Below are positions 1-11,484 of a stretch of 64,000 bases of DNA, piece after piece. This DNA is from Pelagovum sp. HNIBRBA483 (GTDB taxonomy: Bacteria > Pseudomonadota > Alphaproteobacteria > Rhodobacterales > Rhodobacteraceae). Within the stretch, counting starts at the first letter, position 1. Every line of letters begins with the position of its first letter. The DNA is taken from NCBI RefSeq assembly GCF_040931995.1, contig NZ_CP162412.1:558001-622000 (forward strand). Direction: 5' to 3'. The translations under genes were made by a program, and so were the position numbers. The notes under the pieces were generated by a model, which did not search any database, was not told the origin of the DNA, and saw only the letters and a program-made list of their open reading frames with translations.

Positions 1-1443
1 ACGCAGCTGACAATGCGGACCTTCCACATCGGTGGTGTTGCTCAGGGTGGTCAGCAGTCGTTCCTTGAGGCATCTGCCGCTGGCAAGATTGAGTTCCGTA
101 ACGCATCGCTTCTGGAAAACGCCGCTGGCGAACAGATCGTGATGGGCCGGAACATGGTTATTGCCATCATGGATGATGCTGGTGAGGAGCTGGCACAGCA
201 CAAGGTGGGCTACGGCTCGAAGGTGTTTGTGAAGCAAGGCGCCAAGGTGAAACGTGGTGACAAGCTTTTCGAATGGGATCCCTATACCCTTCCGATCATT
301 GCCGAGAAGAGCGGTAAAGCGCGCTTCGTTGACCTCGTAAACGGTATCGCCGTTCGTGAGGATACCGACGATGCGACAGGTATGACCCAGCGCATTGTGA
401 CGGACTGGCGCTCGGTGCCCAAGGGCAACGAGCTGAAGCCGGAAATCATCATTGTTGGTGATGATGGCGAGCCTGTGCGCAACGAAGCTGGCAATCCTGT
501 GACCTATCCAATGTCTGTTGATGCCATCCTCTCTATTGAGGACGGTCAGATGGTCGAAGCGGGTGACGTTGTTGCGCGTATTCCGCGCGAAGGTGCCAAG
601 ACCAAAGACATCACCGGCGGTCTGCCGCGGGTGGCTGAACTGTTCGAAGCGCGTCGTCCGAAAGATCACGCAATCATCGCAGAAATCGATGGTTATGTGC
701 GCTTTGGGAAAGACTACAAGAACAAGCGCCGCATCGCCATTGAAGCATCCGATGATAGTGGAAACCGCGTTGAGTACATGGTGCCCAAGGGCAAGCACAT
801 TCCTGTTCAGGAAGGTGACCACGTCCAGAAGGGTGACTACATCATGGACGGCAACCCTGCACCGCACGACATTCTGTCTATCATGGGTGTCGAGGCTCTG
901 GCTGGCTACATGATCAACGAGGTGCAAGACGTCTACCGCCTGCAGGGTGTGAAGATCAACGATAAGCACATCGAAGTGATCGTTCGCCAGATGCTGCAGA
1001 AGTGGGAGGTCATGGACTCTGGTGACACCACGCTCCTGAAAGGCGAGCATGTGGACAAGGCCGAGTTTGATGATGCGAATGAGAAAGCCATCGCGCGCGG
1101 TGGTCGTGTCGCAACGGGTGAGCCGATCCTGCTCGGGATCACTAAAGCATCGCTCCAGACGCGTTCGTTCATCTCGGCTGCATCGTTCCAAGAGACGACG
1201 CGTGTCCTCACCGAAGCCTCTGTTCAGGGCAAGCGGGACAAGCTCATCGGCCTCAAAGAGAACGTCATCGTTGGTCGTCTGATCCCGGCAGGTACAGGTG
1301 GTGCGACGACCCGCGTTCGCCGGATCGCTTCTGAGCGTGATCAGGCCGTAATTGACGTGCGTCGTGAGGAAGCGGAAGCCGCCGCAGCACTCGCTGCTCC
1401 GGTTTTCGATGGAGAAACCTCAAGCGACGCCGCAGAAGAGTAA
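1..1443 (+). CDS. rpoC: RNA polymerase subunit beta' (C-terminal 480 residues)
   Basis: This is the C-terminal part of the largest catalytic subunit of RNA polymerase. The frame is open from the first base (Thr-Gln-Leu-Thr precedes the first Met), so the gene begins outside the window. Visible hallmarks are the stretch TMRTFHIGG near the start and the conserved C-terminal segment [20 protein letters not shown] followed by GRLIPAGTG, typical of the beta' C-terminal domains. The tail after about residue 445 is acidic and Ala-rich. The gene ends 24 bases before an intrinsic terminator, so it closes the rpoBC transcription unit and is not cotranscribed with the next gene. Confidence 0.98.
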   Translation, partial: TQLTMRTFHIGGVAQGGQQSFLEASAAGKIEFRNASLLENAAGEQIVMGRNMVIAIMDDAGEELAQHKVGYGSKVFVKQGAKVKRGDKLFEWDPYTLPIIAEKSGKARFVDLVNGIAVREDTDDATGMTQRIVTDWRSVPKGNELKPEIIIVGDDGEPVRNEAGNPVTYPMSVDAILSIEDGQMVEAGDVVARIPREGAKTKDITGGLPRVAELFEARRPKDHAIIAEIDGYVRFGKDYKNKRRIAIEASDDSGNRVEYMVPKGKHIPVQEGDHVQKGDYIMDGNPAPHDILSIMGVEALAGYMINEVQDVYRLQGVKINDKHIEVIVRQMLQKWEVMDSGDTTLLKGEHVDKAEFDDANEKAIARGGRVATGEPILLGITKASLQTRSFISAASFQETTRVLTEASVQGKRDKLIGLKENVIVGRLIPAGTGGATTRVRRIASERDQAVIDVRREEAEAAAALAAPVFDGETSSDAAEE

Positions 1444-1467
1444 ACCCTGCGACATGAGATCAAGAGA

Positions 1468-1492
1468 GGCCCCCAAATCGGGGGCCTTTTTT
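1468..1492 (+). terminator. rpoC intrinsic terminator
   Basis: Perfect 7-bp GC stem (GGCCCCC / GGGGGCC) with a five-base loop, followed by six T residues. Confidence 0.9.
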
Positions 1493-1542
1493 ATTGCAAT
1501 CAATTCTGTAGCGGGAAGCCTTGACGCCTGCTATCGAGCATC

Positions 1543-2442
1543 ATGGCAAACGTTTCAGATAATATGCGCGGTGCGCTACTCATGATGGGGTCTATGACGG
1601 CATTCACCGTCAACGATACCTTCATGAAAACGTTATCGATGGGCCTTCCGCTTTTCCAAACACTTTTCCTGCGGGGGTGCACCACAACGCTGCTGCTGAT
1701 CGTGCTGATCCGGTTCATCAGTCCTTTGCCAACCAGTTTGTCGCCAACAGATCGGCGCCTCTTGATCCTGCGAACGTTAATGGAGGTTGGCGCGACGTGG
1801 TTCTTCCTGACCGCGCTTTTCAATATGCCGTTGGCTAACGTAAGTGCGATTTTACAGGCCTTGCCGCTTTCCGTGACGCTGGCAAGCGCACTATTTCTTT
1901 CGGAGCCAATCGGGTGGCGACGTATCGGCGCGATCGTAATCGGGTTCCTTGGCGTTTTGTTAATCATCCGACCGGGGACCGAAGGGTTCACTCTCTACTC
2001 GGTTTCGGCGCTGCTCTCTGTTGCCTGTGTGACCGTGCGCGATTTAACCGCGCGCAAGCTCTCTGCGGCGGTGCCCTCGAGTGCAGTCGCTCTTGCTGCG
2101 TCGCTAGGTGTGACCGTTTTCGCGGCGCTTGGATCATTCAACTTTGCATGGCAGCCGCTCGACATAGGGTCGATGGCTAAGATCGGCGGCGCGTCTCTAT
2201 TCCTAGTCGCAGGATATATTTTTTCGGTCGCCGCGATGCGGGTTGGTGATATCGGATTTGTCGCGCCTTTCAGATACAGTTCCCTGTTGGTTGCGCTGAC
2301 CTTGGGATGGTTCGTTTTTGGAGATTGGCCAAAACCGCTGACGCTCCTTGGAACAGCCTTGGTCGTCGCCACTGGCGTCTTTACTTTCTTTCGTGAGCGT
2401 CAGCGAAAGCTCGGTGTGGCGAAGGCGCTCCGGAGCCGGTGA
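1543..2442 (+). CDS. DMT-family (EamA) membrane transporter
   Basis: This 299-residue protein is almost entirely hydrophobic, with about ten predicted membrane spans. It fits the duplicated EamA layout: two halves of five helices, each with a conserved small-residue pattern near its end (ASALFLSEPIGWRR around residue 110; a second ALTLGWFVFGDWP around residue 250). Members of this drug/metabolite transporter superfamily export amino acids, metabolites or drugs from the cytoplasm; the substrate cannot be read from sequence. A short basic tail (REROR-like, Lys/Arg-rich) lies at the cytoplasmic C-terminus. It stands alone between the rpoC terminator and a glycosyltransferase gene. ATG start chosen as the first in frame; no strong ribosome binding site is seen. 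Confidence 0.85.
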   Translation: MANVSDNMRGALLMMGSMTAFTVNDTFMKTLSMGLPLFQTLFLRGCTTTLLLIVLIRFISPLPTSLSPTDRRLLILRTLMEVGATWFFLTALFNMPLANVSAILQALPLSVTLASALFLSEPIGWRRIGAIVIGFLGVLLIIRPGTEGFTLYSVSALLSVACVTVRDLTARKLSAAVPSSAVALAASLGVTVFAALGSFNFAWQPLDIGSMAKIGGASLFLVAGYIFSVAAMRVGDIGFVAPFRYSSLLVALTLGWFVFGDWPKPLTLLGTALVVATGVFTFFRERQRKLGVAKALRSR

Positions 2443-2510
2443 GATCAATTTTCGGTTGAACCAAGCGCGCAGTCTGGTGAAGGTTGTGCCTAGGGGGTTC
2501 GGGTCAAGGC

Positions 2511-3362
2511 ATGCAAAAACTGCACATACAAGTCCTGCTGATATGCCGCTGGTCGGTGCCTTCTAGCGTTGAGGCATTTGATCATGACTTTGCGTCTGTC
2601 GAGGACTTGCGCGCATTTTTGTACGATCCGGAAAGATTGCGCCTGAGGGTGTGGCTTCTGCGGCATGTTCTTGTACCGTCGGTGCGTGCCCAACATGATG
2701 AACGCTTCAAGCTCTTGCTGATGCTTGGTGAAAACCTTCCCGAGCCGTTCCGTTCGGAGGTCATGAAGATTGTCGCGAGCGTGCCGCAGATACGGCCGGT
2801 GTTCGTTTCAGAAGGTCAGCCGCACCGCGACCAATGCCGCGAATTAATGGCGCGTTTCCGCGATCCAAGAGCTACCGTAGTCGCAGAGGGTAGGCTGGAT
2901 GATGACGATGCGATTGCGGTGGATTTTGTCGCGATGGCCCGCTCGTTCTTTCCGCAGCTGCGTGGCTTTTTTAAAGAGGCGCCCAAACTGGCACTCGATT
3001 TTCCGCGCGGGTTTCTTCTGGACCTCCGCGAGAGAGAATTGGGAATCAAGCCAGCGGTTCACCGTCTCTGGACGCCGGCGCTTATTGTTTATACGCGACC
3101 AGCGGCTCCAACTGGCTTGCTTGATTTCAAGCATCATCTGCTGTGGCAGCATATGGATGTGTTTAGTTGGCAAGAGCAGCCGATGTACTTGCGTGGCCTT
3201 CATGGTTCAAATGACAGCGGGATCACAAGCGAGAGCGGGCGCGACACTGCGCGGACTTATACCGCCGATGAACTTGATGCACAGATGCGTTACAGGTTCG
3301 GCATAGAGCGACCCGAATTGCAGAAAGCCTGGGAAATATTCAACGGCGCAGGCAGCTGTTGA
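2511..3362 (+). CDS. Putative rhamnosyl/glycosyl transferase
   Basis: The 283-residue protein resembles the putative rhamnosyltransferase family found in Rhodobacterales: an N-terminal beta segment (HIQVLLICRWSVP), an Arg-rich helix (LRLRVWLLRHVLVPSV), then LLMLGENLPEP and the acidic motif RLDDDDAIAVDF, which looks like the metal/nucleotide-sugar DxD region of GT-A enzymes. A C-terminal HGSNDSG motif is also typical. The acceptor is unknown. I chose the ATG that begins MQKLHIQ, nine codons inside the longest frame, because conservation appears to begin there. The stop codon lies inside the -35 box of the rpsL promoter. Confidence 0.65.
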   Translation: MQKLHIQVLLICRWSVPSSVEAFDHDFASVEDLRAFLYDPERLRLRVWLLRHVLVPSVRAQHDERFKLLLMLGENLPEPFRSEVMKIVASVPQIRPVFVSEGQPHRDQCRELMARFRDPRATVVAEGRLDDDDAIAVDFVAMARSFFPQLRGFFKEAPKLALDFPRGFLLDLRERELGIKPAVHRLWTPALIVYTRPAAPTGLLDFKHHLLWQHMDVFSWQEQPMYLRGLHGSNDSGITSESGRDTARTYTADELDAQMRYRFGIERPELQKAWEIFNGAGSC

Positions 3363-3387
3363 CAGCCCATCCGACTCCCCCTATACG
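3359..3387 (+). promoter_or_regulatory. Promoter of the str (rpsL) operon
   Basis: TTGACA, 17-base spacer, TATACG, followed by CCCCCC as a GC-rich discriminator. The -35 box contains the stop codon of the glycosyltransferase gene. The same -10 and discriminator occur before rpmC and rplO. Start lies about 215 bases upstream of rpsL, leaving a long leader. Confidence 0.75.
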
Positions 3388-3561
3388 CCCCCCATCCGGG
3401 CGCGGGGCATTCCCCTTGTCCGCATATCAAAACTGAAGTGGTCACGATCCGGGCTAATGCTGCCCCGATCCTCTGAATGCTCACCGCACCGTTCCTCCGG
3501 TAAGGGAACGCCTGCGGATTTTTTGTGCTATTCGGACGCGTTTAGCACGTTGTCGATAACC

Positions 3562-3592
3562 GCGGACCTACGGGGCCGCTACACATGTGTAG
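3562..3592 (+). promoter_or_regulatory. rpsL leader hairpins
   Basis: A stem GCGG-a-CC capped by TACG and closed by GG-g-CCGC is followed at once by the perfect 14-base palindrome CTACACATGTGTAG, 18 bases before the rpsL start codon. The first hairpin shares its build (two CC/GG pairs on a UNCG loop, one A opposite G, then a GC stem) with leaders of rplB and, more loosely, rpsM. A regulatory role is inferred. Confidence 0.4.
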
Positions 3593-3610
3593 GATAGGGA
3601 AAAAAGCCCA

Positions 3611-3982
3611 ATGCCAACGATCCAGCAGCTGATCCGCAAGCCGCGTCAGCCTAAAGTTACGAAATCGAAGTCGCAGCACCTCGAGTCGTGCCCTCAGAAG
3701 CGCGGCGTATGCACTCGCGTTTACACCACCACCCCCAAGAAGCCGAACTCCGCTATGCGGAAAGTTGCGAAGGTTCGCCTGACCAACGGCTACGAGGTCA
3801 TCAGCTACATCCCTGGTGAGAGCCATAACCTTCAGGAACACTCTGTGGTTCTGATCCGTGGTGGCCGTGTAAAAGACCTTCCGGGTGTTCGTTATCATAT
3901 CCTGCGCGGTGTTCTTGATACGCAAGGTGTCAAAGACCGTAAGCAGCGCCGTTCGAAGTACGGCGCCAAGCGTCCGAAGTAA
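3611..3982 (+). CDS. rpsL: 30S ribosomal protein S12
   Basis: S12 sits at the interface side of the 30S decoding centre and controls translational accuracy. The 123-residue protein has the usual length, starts [12 protein letters not shown], and carries the conserved loops TPKKPNSA (with the lysine at which streptomycin resistance arises) and [11 protein letters not shown]. It is first in the str operon, with rpsG 12 bases downstream and its own long leader upstream. Confidence 0.99.
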   Translation: MPTIQQLIRKPRQPKVTKSKSQHLESCPQKRGVCTRVYTTTPKKPNSAMRKVAKVRLTNGYEVISYIPGESHNLQEHSVVLIRGGRVKDLPGVRYHILRGVLDTQGVKDRKQRRSKYGAKRPK

Positions 3983-4465
<483 letters not shown>

Positions 4466-4483
4466 CCCTAGAGGTATAGACCA

Positions 4484-6601
4484 ATGGCACGCGATTATCC
4501 CCTCGACAGATACCGGAATTTCGGGATCATGGCTCACATCGATGCAGGTAAGACCACCTGTTCTGAGCGGATCCTGTTTTACACGGGCAAATCCCACAAT
4601 ATCGGCGAAGTTCACGACGGCGCCGCAACCATGGACTGGATGGAGCAGGAGCAGGAGCGTGGCATCACGATCACTTCCGCTGCGACGACCACTTTCTGGG
4701 AGCGCACCGAAGATGGCGAGACAGCTGATACTGAAAAGCACCGTCTGAACATCATCGACACCCCCGGCCACGTTGACTTCACAATCGAAGTCGAGCGTTC
4801 GCTTGCGGTTCTCGATGGTGCTGTTTGTGTTCTCGATGCCAACGCTGGCGTTGAGCCGCAGACCGAAACTGTTTGGCGTCAAGCCGACCGCTACAAGGTT
4901 CCGCGTATCGTGTTCGTCAACAAGATGGACAAGATCGGCGCTGACTTCTTCAACTGCGTTCGCATGATTGAAGATCGCACCGGTGCGCGGGCTGTTCCTG
5001 TTGCTCTGCCGATTGGCGCTGAGAGCGAGTTGGAAGGTCTTATCGACCTCGTCACCATGAAAGAGTGGCTGTGGAAGGGTGAAGACCTTGGCGCATCGTG
5101 GGTTCAGGTCGATATTCGCGACGAGCTCAAAGGCGTTGCCGAAGAGTGGCGTGGTAAGATGATCGAAGCTGCCGTCGAAGAAGACGACGACGCAATGATG
5201 GCTTACCTGGAAGGCGAAGAGCCTGATGTCGCGACCCTGCGCGCTCTGCTGCGCAAGGGCACCCTGGCGCTGCACTTCGTGCCGGTCCTCGGTGGTTCCG
5301 CATTCAAGAACAAAGGCGTTCAGCCGCTTCTCAACGCAGTGATCGACTATCTGCCGAGCCCGCTCGATGTTGTTGATTACATGGGCTTCAAGCCTGGCGA
5401 CGAAGAAGAAGTTCGTAACATCGCTCGCCGAGCAGAAGACGACATGCCTTTCGCAGGCCTTGCATTCAAGATCATGAACGACCCGTTTGTCGGATCGCTC
5501 ACGTTCACCCGGATCTACTCCGGCGTGATGCGCAAGGGTGACCAGATCCTGAACTCGACCAAAGGCAAGAAAGAGCGTGTTGGTCGTATGATGATGATGC
5601 ACTCGAACAACCGCGAGGAAATCGAGGAAGCATTTGCAGGCGACATCATCGCTCTGGCCGGTCTGAAGGACACCACAACTGGTGACACCCTTTGCGACGC
5701 CAAAGACCCTGTTGTTCTCGAAACGATGACTTTCCCCGATCCGGTGATCGAGATTGCTGTCGAGCCGAAGACAAAAGGCGACCAAGAGAAGATGTCCGCG
5801 GGTCTGGCCCGTCTGGCTGCTGAAGACCCCTCCTTCCGTGTGGAAACTGACCTTGAGTCCGGTCAGACCATCATGAAGGGCATGGGCGAATTGCACCTCG
5901 ACATTCTTGTTGACCGTCTGAAGCGCGAATTCAAAGTTGAGGCCAACATCGGTGCGCCGCAGGTGGCATACCGTGAAACCATCAGCCACGAAGTCGAGCA
6001 TACTTACACCCACAAGAAACAGTCGGGTGGTTCGGGTCAGTTCGCAGAAGTCAAGCTTGTCATCTCTCCGACAGAGCCGGGCGAAGGCTACTCTTTCGAA
6101 AGCCGCATCGTTGGTGGTGCCGTTCCGAAAGAATACATCCCTGGCGTCGAAAAAGGTATCCAGTCGGTTATGGACAGCGGCCCTCTGGCCGGCTTCCCCG
6201 TCATCGACTTCAAGGTTGCCTTGATTGACGGTAAGTTCCACGACGTCGACTCGAGCGTTCTGGCATTCGAAATTGCTGCACGCATGGGTATGCGCGAAGG
6301 CATGAAGAAAGCCGGTGCAAAACTGCTCGAGCCGATCATGAAGGTCGAAGTGATCACGCCGGAAGAATACACCGGTGGCATCATTGGTGACCTGACCTCC
6401 CGTCGTGGCCAGGTGCAGGGTCAAGATACGCGCGGCAACGCCATCGCGATCAATGCTTTCGTACCGCTTGCCAACATGTTCGGCTACATCAACACGCTGC
6501 GTTCCATGTCCTCGGGCCGGGCGCAGTTCACGATGCAGTTTGATCACTACGAACCTGTTCCGCAGAACATCTCTGACGAGATCCAGAAACAGTACGCCTA
6601 A
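4484..6601 (+). CDS. fusA: Elongation factor G
   Basis: This GTPase translocates tRNA and mRNA on the ribosome and helps recycle ribosomes. The 705-residue protein has normal length. G-domain motifs are present in order: AHIDAGKTT (about residues 17-25), RGITI (switch I region), DTPGHVDF (about 89) and NKMD (about 143). Domains II to V follow, with the conserved [10 protein letters not shown] segment near residue 468. It is cotranscribed with rpsL and rpsG; the stop codon is followed within seven bases by a pair of inverted REP-like repeats. Confidence 0.99.
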   Translation: MARDYPLDRYRNFGIMAHIDAGKTTCSERILFYTGKSHNIGEVHDGAATMDWMEQEQERGITITSAATTTFWERTEDGETADTEKHRLNIIDTPGHVDFTIEVERSLAVLDGAVCVLDANAGVEPQTETVWRQADRYKVPRIVFVNKMDKIGADFFNCVRMIEDRTGARAVPVALPIGAESELEGLIDLVTMKEWLWKGEDLGASWVQVDIRDELKGVAEEWRGKMIEAAVEEDDDAMMAYLEGEEPDVATLRALLRKGTLALHFVPVLGGSAFKNKGVQPLLNAVIDYLPSPLDVVDYMGFKPGDEEEVRNIARRAEDDMPFAGLAFKIMNDPFVGSLTFTRIYSGVMRKGDQILNSTKGKKERVGRMMMMHSNNREEIEEAFAGDIIALAGLKDTTTGDTLCDAKDPVVLETMTFPDPVIEIAVEPKTKGDQEKMSAGLARLAAEDPSFRVETDLESGQTIMKGMGELHLDILVDRLKREFKVEANIGAPQVAYRETISHEVEHTYTHKKQSGGSGQFAEVKLVISPTEPGEGYSFESRIVGGAVPKEYIPGVEKGIQSVMDSGPLAGFPVIDFKVALIDGKFHDVDSSVLAFEIAARMGMREGMKKAGAKLLEPIMKVEVITPEEYTGGIIGDLTSRRGQVQGQDTRGNAIAINAFVPLANMFGYINTLRSMSSGRAQFTMQFDHYEPVPQNISDEIQKQYA

Positions 6602-6607
6602 TCCGGC

Positions 6608-6665
6608 GGTGCGCGGTTCGCCGCGCACCCTACAGCAACTCCGTAGGGTGCGTTTTAGGCGCACC
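6608..6665. repeat. Two inverted REP-like palindromes (BIME-like) between fusA and tuf
   Basis: On the minus strand a GTAG head leads into an imperfect 22-base palindrome (GGTGCGCGG / CCGCGCACC, bases 6608-6629). On the plus strand a second GTAG head (6643-6646) leads into GGTGCG / CGCACC (6647-6665). The two heads pair with each other through a 10-bp stem (6624-6633 with 6643-6652), so three hairpins compete. GTAG followed by a GC-rich palindrome is the signature of REP elements, and two in opposite orientation form a BIME. Confidence 0.6.
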
Positions 6666-6691
6666 GTGGAAGAAAAATAGAGGAGCCCATC

Positions 6692-7867
<1,176 letters not shown>

Positions 7868-7887
7868 TCGAGAGATAACTTGATTGT

Positions 7888-7909
7888 CGGGTCGCTTTCG
7901 GGCGGCCCG
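7888..7909 (+). promoter_or_regulatory. Hairpin in the tuf-rpsJ gap
   Basis: CGGG-t-CGC / GCG-g-CCCG with a six-base loop (TTTCGG), 84 bases upstream of rpsJ. It lacks a T-run, so it is more likely a leader or processing hairpin than a terminator. No clear promoter was found in the gap, so rpsJ may be read through from tuf. Confidence 0.35.
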
Positions 7910-7992
7910 TACACTTTAACGACGGGTTCGATGTGGGGGAGCAATCCCGCGACCTCCACCTCTCAATTCCAAGCCGCGAAAGGCAAATGAAC

Positions 7993-8307
7993 ATGGCAGT
8001 CCAAAGCCAAAACATTCGCATTCGGCTCAAAGCGTTTGATTACCGTGTGCTTGATGCAAGCACGGCGGAAATCGTGAGCACCGCAAAGCGGACAGGTGCG
8101 TCCGTGCGTGGGCCCATCCCGCTGCCGAACAAAATCGAGAAGTTCACCGTTCTGCGTGGACCTCACATCGACAAGAAATCTCGTGATCAGTTCGAAATCC
8201 GCACGCACAAGCGCTTGCTGGATATCGTTGATCCGACACCGCAGACCGTGGACGCGCTGATGAAGCTCGACCTCGCTGCTGGCGTCGACGTCGAGATCAA
8301 GGTTTAA
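7993..8307 (+). CDS. rpsJ: 30S ribosomal protein S10
   Basis: S10 is a head protein of the 30S subunit and, with NusB, part of transcription antitermination complexes. The 104-residue form starting [16 protein letters not shown] matches family length. Two in-frame ATGs lie close together (MNMAVQ); I chose the second because it leaves better spacing to the AAAGG sequence and fits the family start. Conserved GPIPLP and THKRLLDI segments are present. It opens the S10 block, followed after 15 bases by rplC. Confidence 0.98.
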   Translation: MAVQSQNIRIRLKAFDYRVLDASTAEIVSTAKRTGASVRGPIPLPNKIEKFTVLRGPHIDKKSRDQFEIRTHKRLLDIVDPTPQTVDALMKLDLAAGVDVEIKV

Positions 8308-8322
8308 GGAGGGCACTGAGAT

Positions 8323-9069
8323 ATGTTGCGCTCTGGTGTAATCGCTCGGAAAGTCGGGATGACCCGCCTTTTCATGGAAGACGGTCGGCAGGTTCCTGTA
8401 ACCGTTCTTCAGTTGGAAAATCTTCAGGTCGTTGCTCAGCGTACGAACGATAAGGACGGCTATACCGCTGTTCAGCTCGGTGCTGGTGCAGCAAAGGCCA
8501 AGCGGACGTCGAACGCCATGCGCGGTCACTTCGCTGCCGCGAAGGTTGAGCCGAAGCGGAAAGTCGCGGAATTCCGCGTCTCTCCTGAGAACCTCATTGA
8601 GGTTGGTGAAGAAATCGTCGCCAACCATTACTATGATGGTCAGTTCGTTGACGTCTCTGGTACGTCGATTGGTAAAGGCTTTGCCGGTGCCATGAAGCGT
8701 CACAACTTCGGCGGCTTGCGGGCCACGCACGGTGTGTCGATCTCGCACCGTTCGCATGGTTCCGTTGGTCAGTGTCAGGATCCAGGTCGTATCTTCAAAG
8801 GTAAGAAGATGGCCGGTCACATGGGTGCTGCCCGCGTAACCACCCAGAACCTGCAGGTTGTCAAAACCGACACCGACCGTGGCCTCATCATGGTCAAAGG
8901 TGCAGTTCCGGGCGCCAAAGGCGGCTGGGTTACCATTAAGGATGCCGTCAAGAAGCCAGCAGGCGAAGGCGTGGTTTACCCCGCTGCACTGCGTTCGGCC
9001 CTGACGGAAGCAACGGCGGCCGAAGCGCCTGCCGATGCCGCTGAAGGAGGCGAGAACAATGAAGGCTGA
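8323..9069 (+). CDS. rplC: 50S ribosomal protein L3
   Basis: L3 is an early-assembly protein whose extended loop reaches the peptidyl transferase centre. At 248 residues it has the long alphaproteobacterial form with an Ala/Glu-rich C-terminal extension (from about residue 225). The conserved core [13 protein letters not shown] and the Gln-methylated region equivalent ([10 protein letters not shown]) are visible, followed by [10 protein letters not shown]. The last 11 bases overlap the start of rplD, implying translational coupling. Confidence 0.98.
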   Translation: MLRSGVIARKVGMTRLFMEDGRQVPVTVLQLENLQVVAQRTNDKDGYTAVQLGAGAAKAKRTSNAMRGHFAAAKVEPKRKVAEFRVSPENLIEVGEEIVANHYYDGQFVDVSGTSIGKGFAGAMKRHNFGGLRATHGVSISHRSHGSVGQCQDPGRIFKGKKMAGHMGAARVTTQNLQVVKTDTDRGLIMVKGAVPGAKGGWVTIKDAVKKPAGEGVVYPAALRSALTEATAAEAPADAAEGGENNEG

Positions 9070-9679
9070 TGCGATCAAGCTCGATGGCAAGGCTGCCGGC
9101 TCTGTTGATCTCAATGAAGAGATCTTCGGCCTCGAGCCCCGTGCCGACATTCTTCACCGCGTTGTTCGCTGGCAACGTGCTCGCGCTCAGCAGGGTACAC
9201 ACTCTGTCCTGACGCGTTCCGAGGTGAGCTATTCCACCAAGAAAATCTATCGCCAGAAGGGCACGGGCGGCGCACGTCACGGCTCCCGCAAGGCGCCGAT
9301 TTTCCGTCATGGTGGCATCTACAAAGGCCCGACGCCGCGTAGCCACGCACACGAGCTAACCAAGAAGTTCCGCAAGCTTGGCCTCAAGCATGCACTTTCG
9401 GCAAAGCTGAAGGCTGGTGAGCTTGTTGTGATCGACACTGCTGAAGTCAAAGACGCCAAGACAGGCGCCCTTGCAAAGCAGGTCAAGGATCTTGGCTGGA
9501 AGCGTGCACTGGTCATTGACGGAGCTTCCGTCAATGAAGATTTTGCGCGTGCTGCTCGGAACATTGCTAACCTGGACGTTCTGCCCACAATGGGTGCGAA
9601 CGTTTATGACATCCTGCGCAGTGATACGCTCGTGATCACGAAAGCTGGTGTCGAAGCTCTGGAGGCTCGTCTGAAATGA
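9059..9679 (+). CDS. rplD: 50S ribosomal protein L4
   Basis: L4 binds 23S rRNA and lines the exit tunnel through its long loop. The ATG chosen ([11 protein letters not shown]) lies within the end of rplC behind GGAGG and gives 206 residues, the family norm; the frame is open eight codons further but without conservation. Motifs: [19 protein letters not shown] (tunnel loop, about residues 62-80) and the C-terminal [12 protein letters not shown]. In enterobacteria L4 represses its own S10 operon; no matching leader structure can be claimed here. Confidence 0.98.
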   Translation: MKADAIKLDGKAAGSVDLNEEIFGLEPRADILHRVVRWQRARAQQGTHSVLTRSEVSYSTKKIYRQKGTGGARHGSRKAPIFRHGGIYKGPTPRSHAHELTKKFRKLGLKHALSAKLKAGELVVIDTAEVKDAKTGALAKQVKDLGWKRALVIDGASVNEDFARAARNIANLDVLPTMGANVYDILRSDTLVITKAGVEALEARLK

Positions 9680-9972
9680 GCGCGAAAGCAGAACACTATG
9701 ATGTGATCCGCAAGCCGGTAATCACCGAGAAGGCCACTATGGCTTCTGAGGCGAATGCCGTTGTTTTTGAGGTCGCGATCGATGCGAACAAGCCGCAGAT
9801 CAAAGAAGCTGTCGAAGCTCTCTTTGGTGTGAAGGTCAAGTCGGTCAACACCACGATCACCAAAGGCAAGTCGAAGCGTTTCCGTGGCCAACTCGGCACC
9901 CGCAAAGACGTCAAAAAAGCCTATGTTACCCTCGTTGAGGGCAATACGATCGACGTATCCACCGGCCTATAA
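9676..9972 (+). CDS. rplW: 50S ribosomal protein L23
   Basis: L23 lies at the tunnel exit and docks trigger factor and SRP. The 98-residue product has the expected length and the conserved PVITEKATM start and the basic loop [20 protein letters not shown]. It overlaps rplD by four bases (ATGA). In most bacteria rplB follows directly; here an intrinsic terminator, a DUF2200 gene and a new promoter intervene. Confidence 0.98.
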   Translation: MSAKAEHYDVIRKPVITEKATMASEANAVVFEVAIDANKPQIKEAVEALFGVKVKSVNTTITKGKSKRFRGQLGTRKDVKKAYVTLVEGNTIDVSTGL

Positions 9973-9998
9973 TCCGGCCACTGGATTTGAAATCAGCG

Positions 9999-10028
9999 CC
10001 AGCGCCCGAAAGGGGGCTGGTGTTTTCT
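9999..10028 (+). terminator. Terminator after rplW
   Basis: CCAGC-g-CCC / GGG-g-GCTGG stem on a GAAA tetraloop, followed by TGTTTTCTTTT. It splits the S10 operon after rplW. Confidence 0.8.
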
Positions 10029-10077
10029 TTTGGATTTGCTTCATCACTGGTCTAGCGTGAACGCGATGGAGACCGGA

Positions 10078-10428
10078 ATGGCAAAGCACCGTATCTATAG
10101 CATGAAATTCGGCAGCCTTTATCCGGCCTACGTTAACAAGGTCGAACGCAAAGGCCGCAGCAGGGAAGAGCTTGAAAAGGTCATCGAGTGGTTGACCGGC
10201 TATGATAGCGACGAATTGGCAAAGGTTTGTGCCGACGAGACGGATGTGGAGCATTTCTTTCTCAAGGCGCCCAAGCTCAATCCCTCACGGTCCTTGATCA
10301 AAGGAAAAATTTGCGGCGTGCAAATCGAGGAAATCGAAGAAGACACGATGCGCGAGATCCGTTATCTCGATAAACTGGTAGATGAACTCGCGAAGGGTCG
10401 TCCTCTCGAAAAGATATTTCGGTCGTGA
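10078..10428 (+). CDS. DUF2200 domain protein
   Basis: This 116-residue protein begins [16 protein letters not shown] and is a recognisable DUF2200 member: the family's conserved blocks [39 protein letters not shown] and [17 protein letters not shown] are all present and the gene looks intact. Function is unknown; the protein is small, soluble and charged. I chose the internal ATG behind GGAGACC rather than the longer frame. It sits between rplW and rplB, separated from the first by a terminator and from the second by a promoter, so it is an insertion in the otherwise conserved ribosomal series. Confidence 0.85.
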   Translation: MAKHRIYSMKFGSLYPAYVNKVERKGRSREELEKVIEWLTGYDSDELAKVCADETDVEHFFLKAPKLNPSRSLIKGKICGVQIEEIEEDTMREIRYLDKLVDELAKGRPLEKIFRS

Positions 10429-10461
10429 GCCTTTAATTTCAGGGGTTCCGGCTTTCGGCGC

Positions 10462-10490
10462 TTGACCTCATTTGGGCACTCCCCTAAGAG
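10462..10490 (+). promoter_or_regulatory. Promoter of the rplB-rplP unit
   Basis: TTGACC, 17-base spacer, TAAGAG, then ACCGC. It follows the DUF2200 gene and lies about 150 bases before rplB. Confidence 0.65.
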
Positions 10491-10576
10491 ACCGCATCCG
10501 CTAGAGTCCCGGATTCGTCCGGGGCTTCATTTTTGTCGTTTGCGAAAGTGATGATGAGAGCGGTAACTATAACGTC

Positions 10577-10594
10577 GGGGACCTTCGGGGCCCT
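10577..10594 (+). promoter_or_regulatory. rplB leader hairpin with UUCG loop
   Basis: GGG-a-CC on TTCG closed by GG-g-CCC, with a further G-T pair, 47 bases before rplB. The same plan is found upstream of rpsL and rpsM. It has no T-run adjacent (only CTTT), so I treat it as a leader structure. Confidence 0.4.
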
Positions 10595-10641
10595 TTAACT
10601 GCCGGGACTAACCTCCCGCAAAGCAACGGAAGACAGAAAAC

Positions 10642-11481
10642 ATGGCACTTAAGTCGTATAAACCGACGACGCCTGGCCAGCGTGGGCTGGTGCTGATCGA
10701 CCGCTCGGAGCTTTGGAAAGGTCGCCCAGTCAAGAGCCTCACTGAGGGTCTGACCAAGAATGGCGGCCGGAACAACACCGGACGGATCACGGCACGTCGT
10801 CGTGGTGGTGGCGCGAAGCGTCTCTACCGTATCGTGGACTTCAAGCGGAACAAATTCGATGTTTCAGGTGTTGTCGTACGCATTGAATATGACCCCAACC
10901 GTACCGCTTTCATCGCCCTCATCCAGTATGAAGATGGCGAGCAGGCATACATCCTCGCGCCGCAGCGTATCGCTGTTGGTGATAAGGTGATCGCATCCTC
11001 CAAGGCTGACATCAAGCCGGGCAACGCGATGCCTTTCTCGGGCATGCCGATCGGTACAATCGTTCACAACATCGAGATGAAGCCTGGTAAAGGCGGTCAA
11101 ATCGCGCGTGCAGCTGGTACATATGCCCAGTTCGTTGGCCGCGATGGTGGCTACGCTCAGATCCGTTTGTCTTCGGGCGAGCTGCGTCTGGTGCGTCAGG
11201 AGTGCATGGCAACCGTCGGCGCTGTGTCCAACCCCGACAACTCGAACCAGAACTTCGGTAAAGCTGGTCGTATGCGCCATTACGGCAAACGTCCTGCAGT
11301 CCGTGGTGTTGCAATGAACCCGATCGATCACCCGCATGGTGGTGGTGAAGGCCGGACCTCCGGTGGCCGTACTCCGGTTACTCCGTGGGGTAAGGACACC
11401 AAGGGCCGTCGTACCCGTAACAAGAACAAGGCGTCGCAGAAGCTTATCCTTCGCTCGCGTCACGCCAGGAAAGGGCGCTAA
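10642..11481 (+). CDS. rplB: 50S ribosomal protein L2
   Basis: L2 is required for subunit joining and peptidyl transferase assembly. The 279-residue protein has family length, starts [14 protein letters not shown] and contains [17 protein letters not shown] and the near-invariant [10 protein letters not shown] around residue 230, whose histidine is essential in L2. A basic tail ([10 protein letters not shown]) ends the protein. It opens a second transcription unit of the S10 block and lies three bases before rpsS. Confidence 0.99.
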   Translation: MALKSYKPTTPGQRGLVLIDRSELWKGRPVKSLTEGLTKNGGRNNTGRITARRRGGGAKRLYRIVDFKRNKFDVSGVVVRIEYDPNRTAFIALIQYEDGEQAYILAPQRIAVGDKVIASSKADIKPGNAMPFSGMPIGTIVHNIEMKPGKGGQIARAAGTYAQFVGRDGGYAQIRLSSGELRLVRQECMATVGAVSNPDNSNQNFGKAGRMRHYGKRPAVRGVAMNPIDHPHGGGEGRTSGGRTPVTPWGKDTKGRRTRNKNKASQKLILRSRHARKGR

Positions 11482-11484
11482 TCC

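Noticed and set aside
7963-9150. Long minus-strand frame opposite rpsJ, rplC and the start of rplD
   Set aside because: Same cause: antisense shadow of highly biased ribosomal genes, no family likeness.
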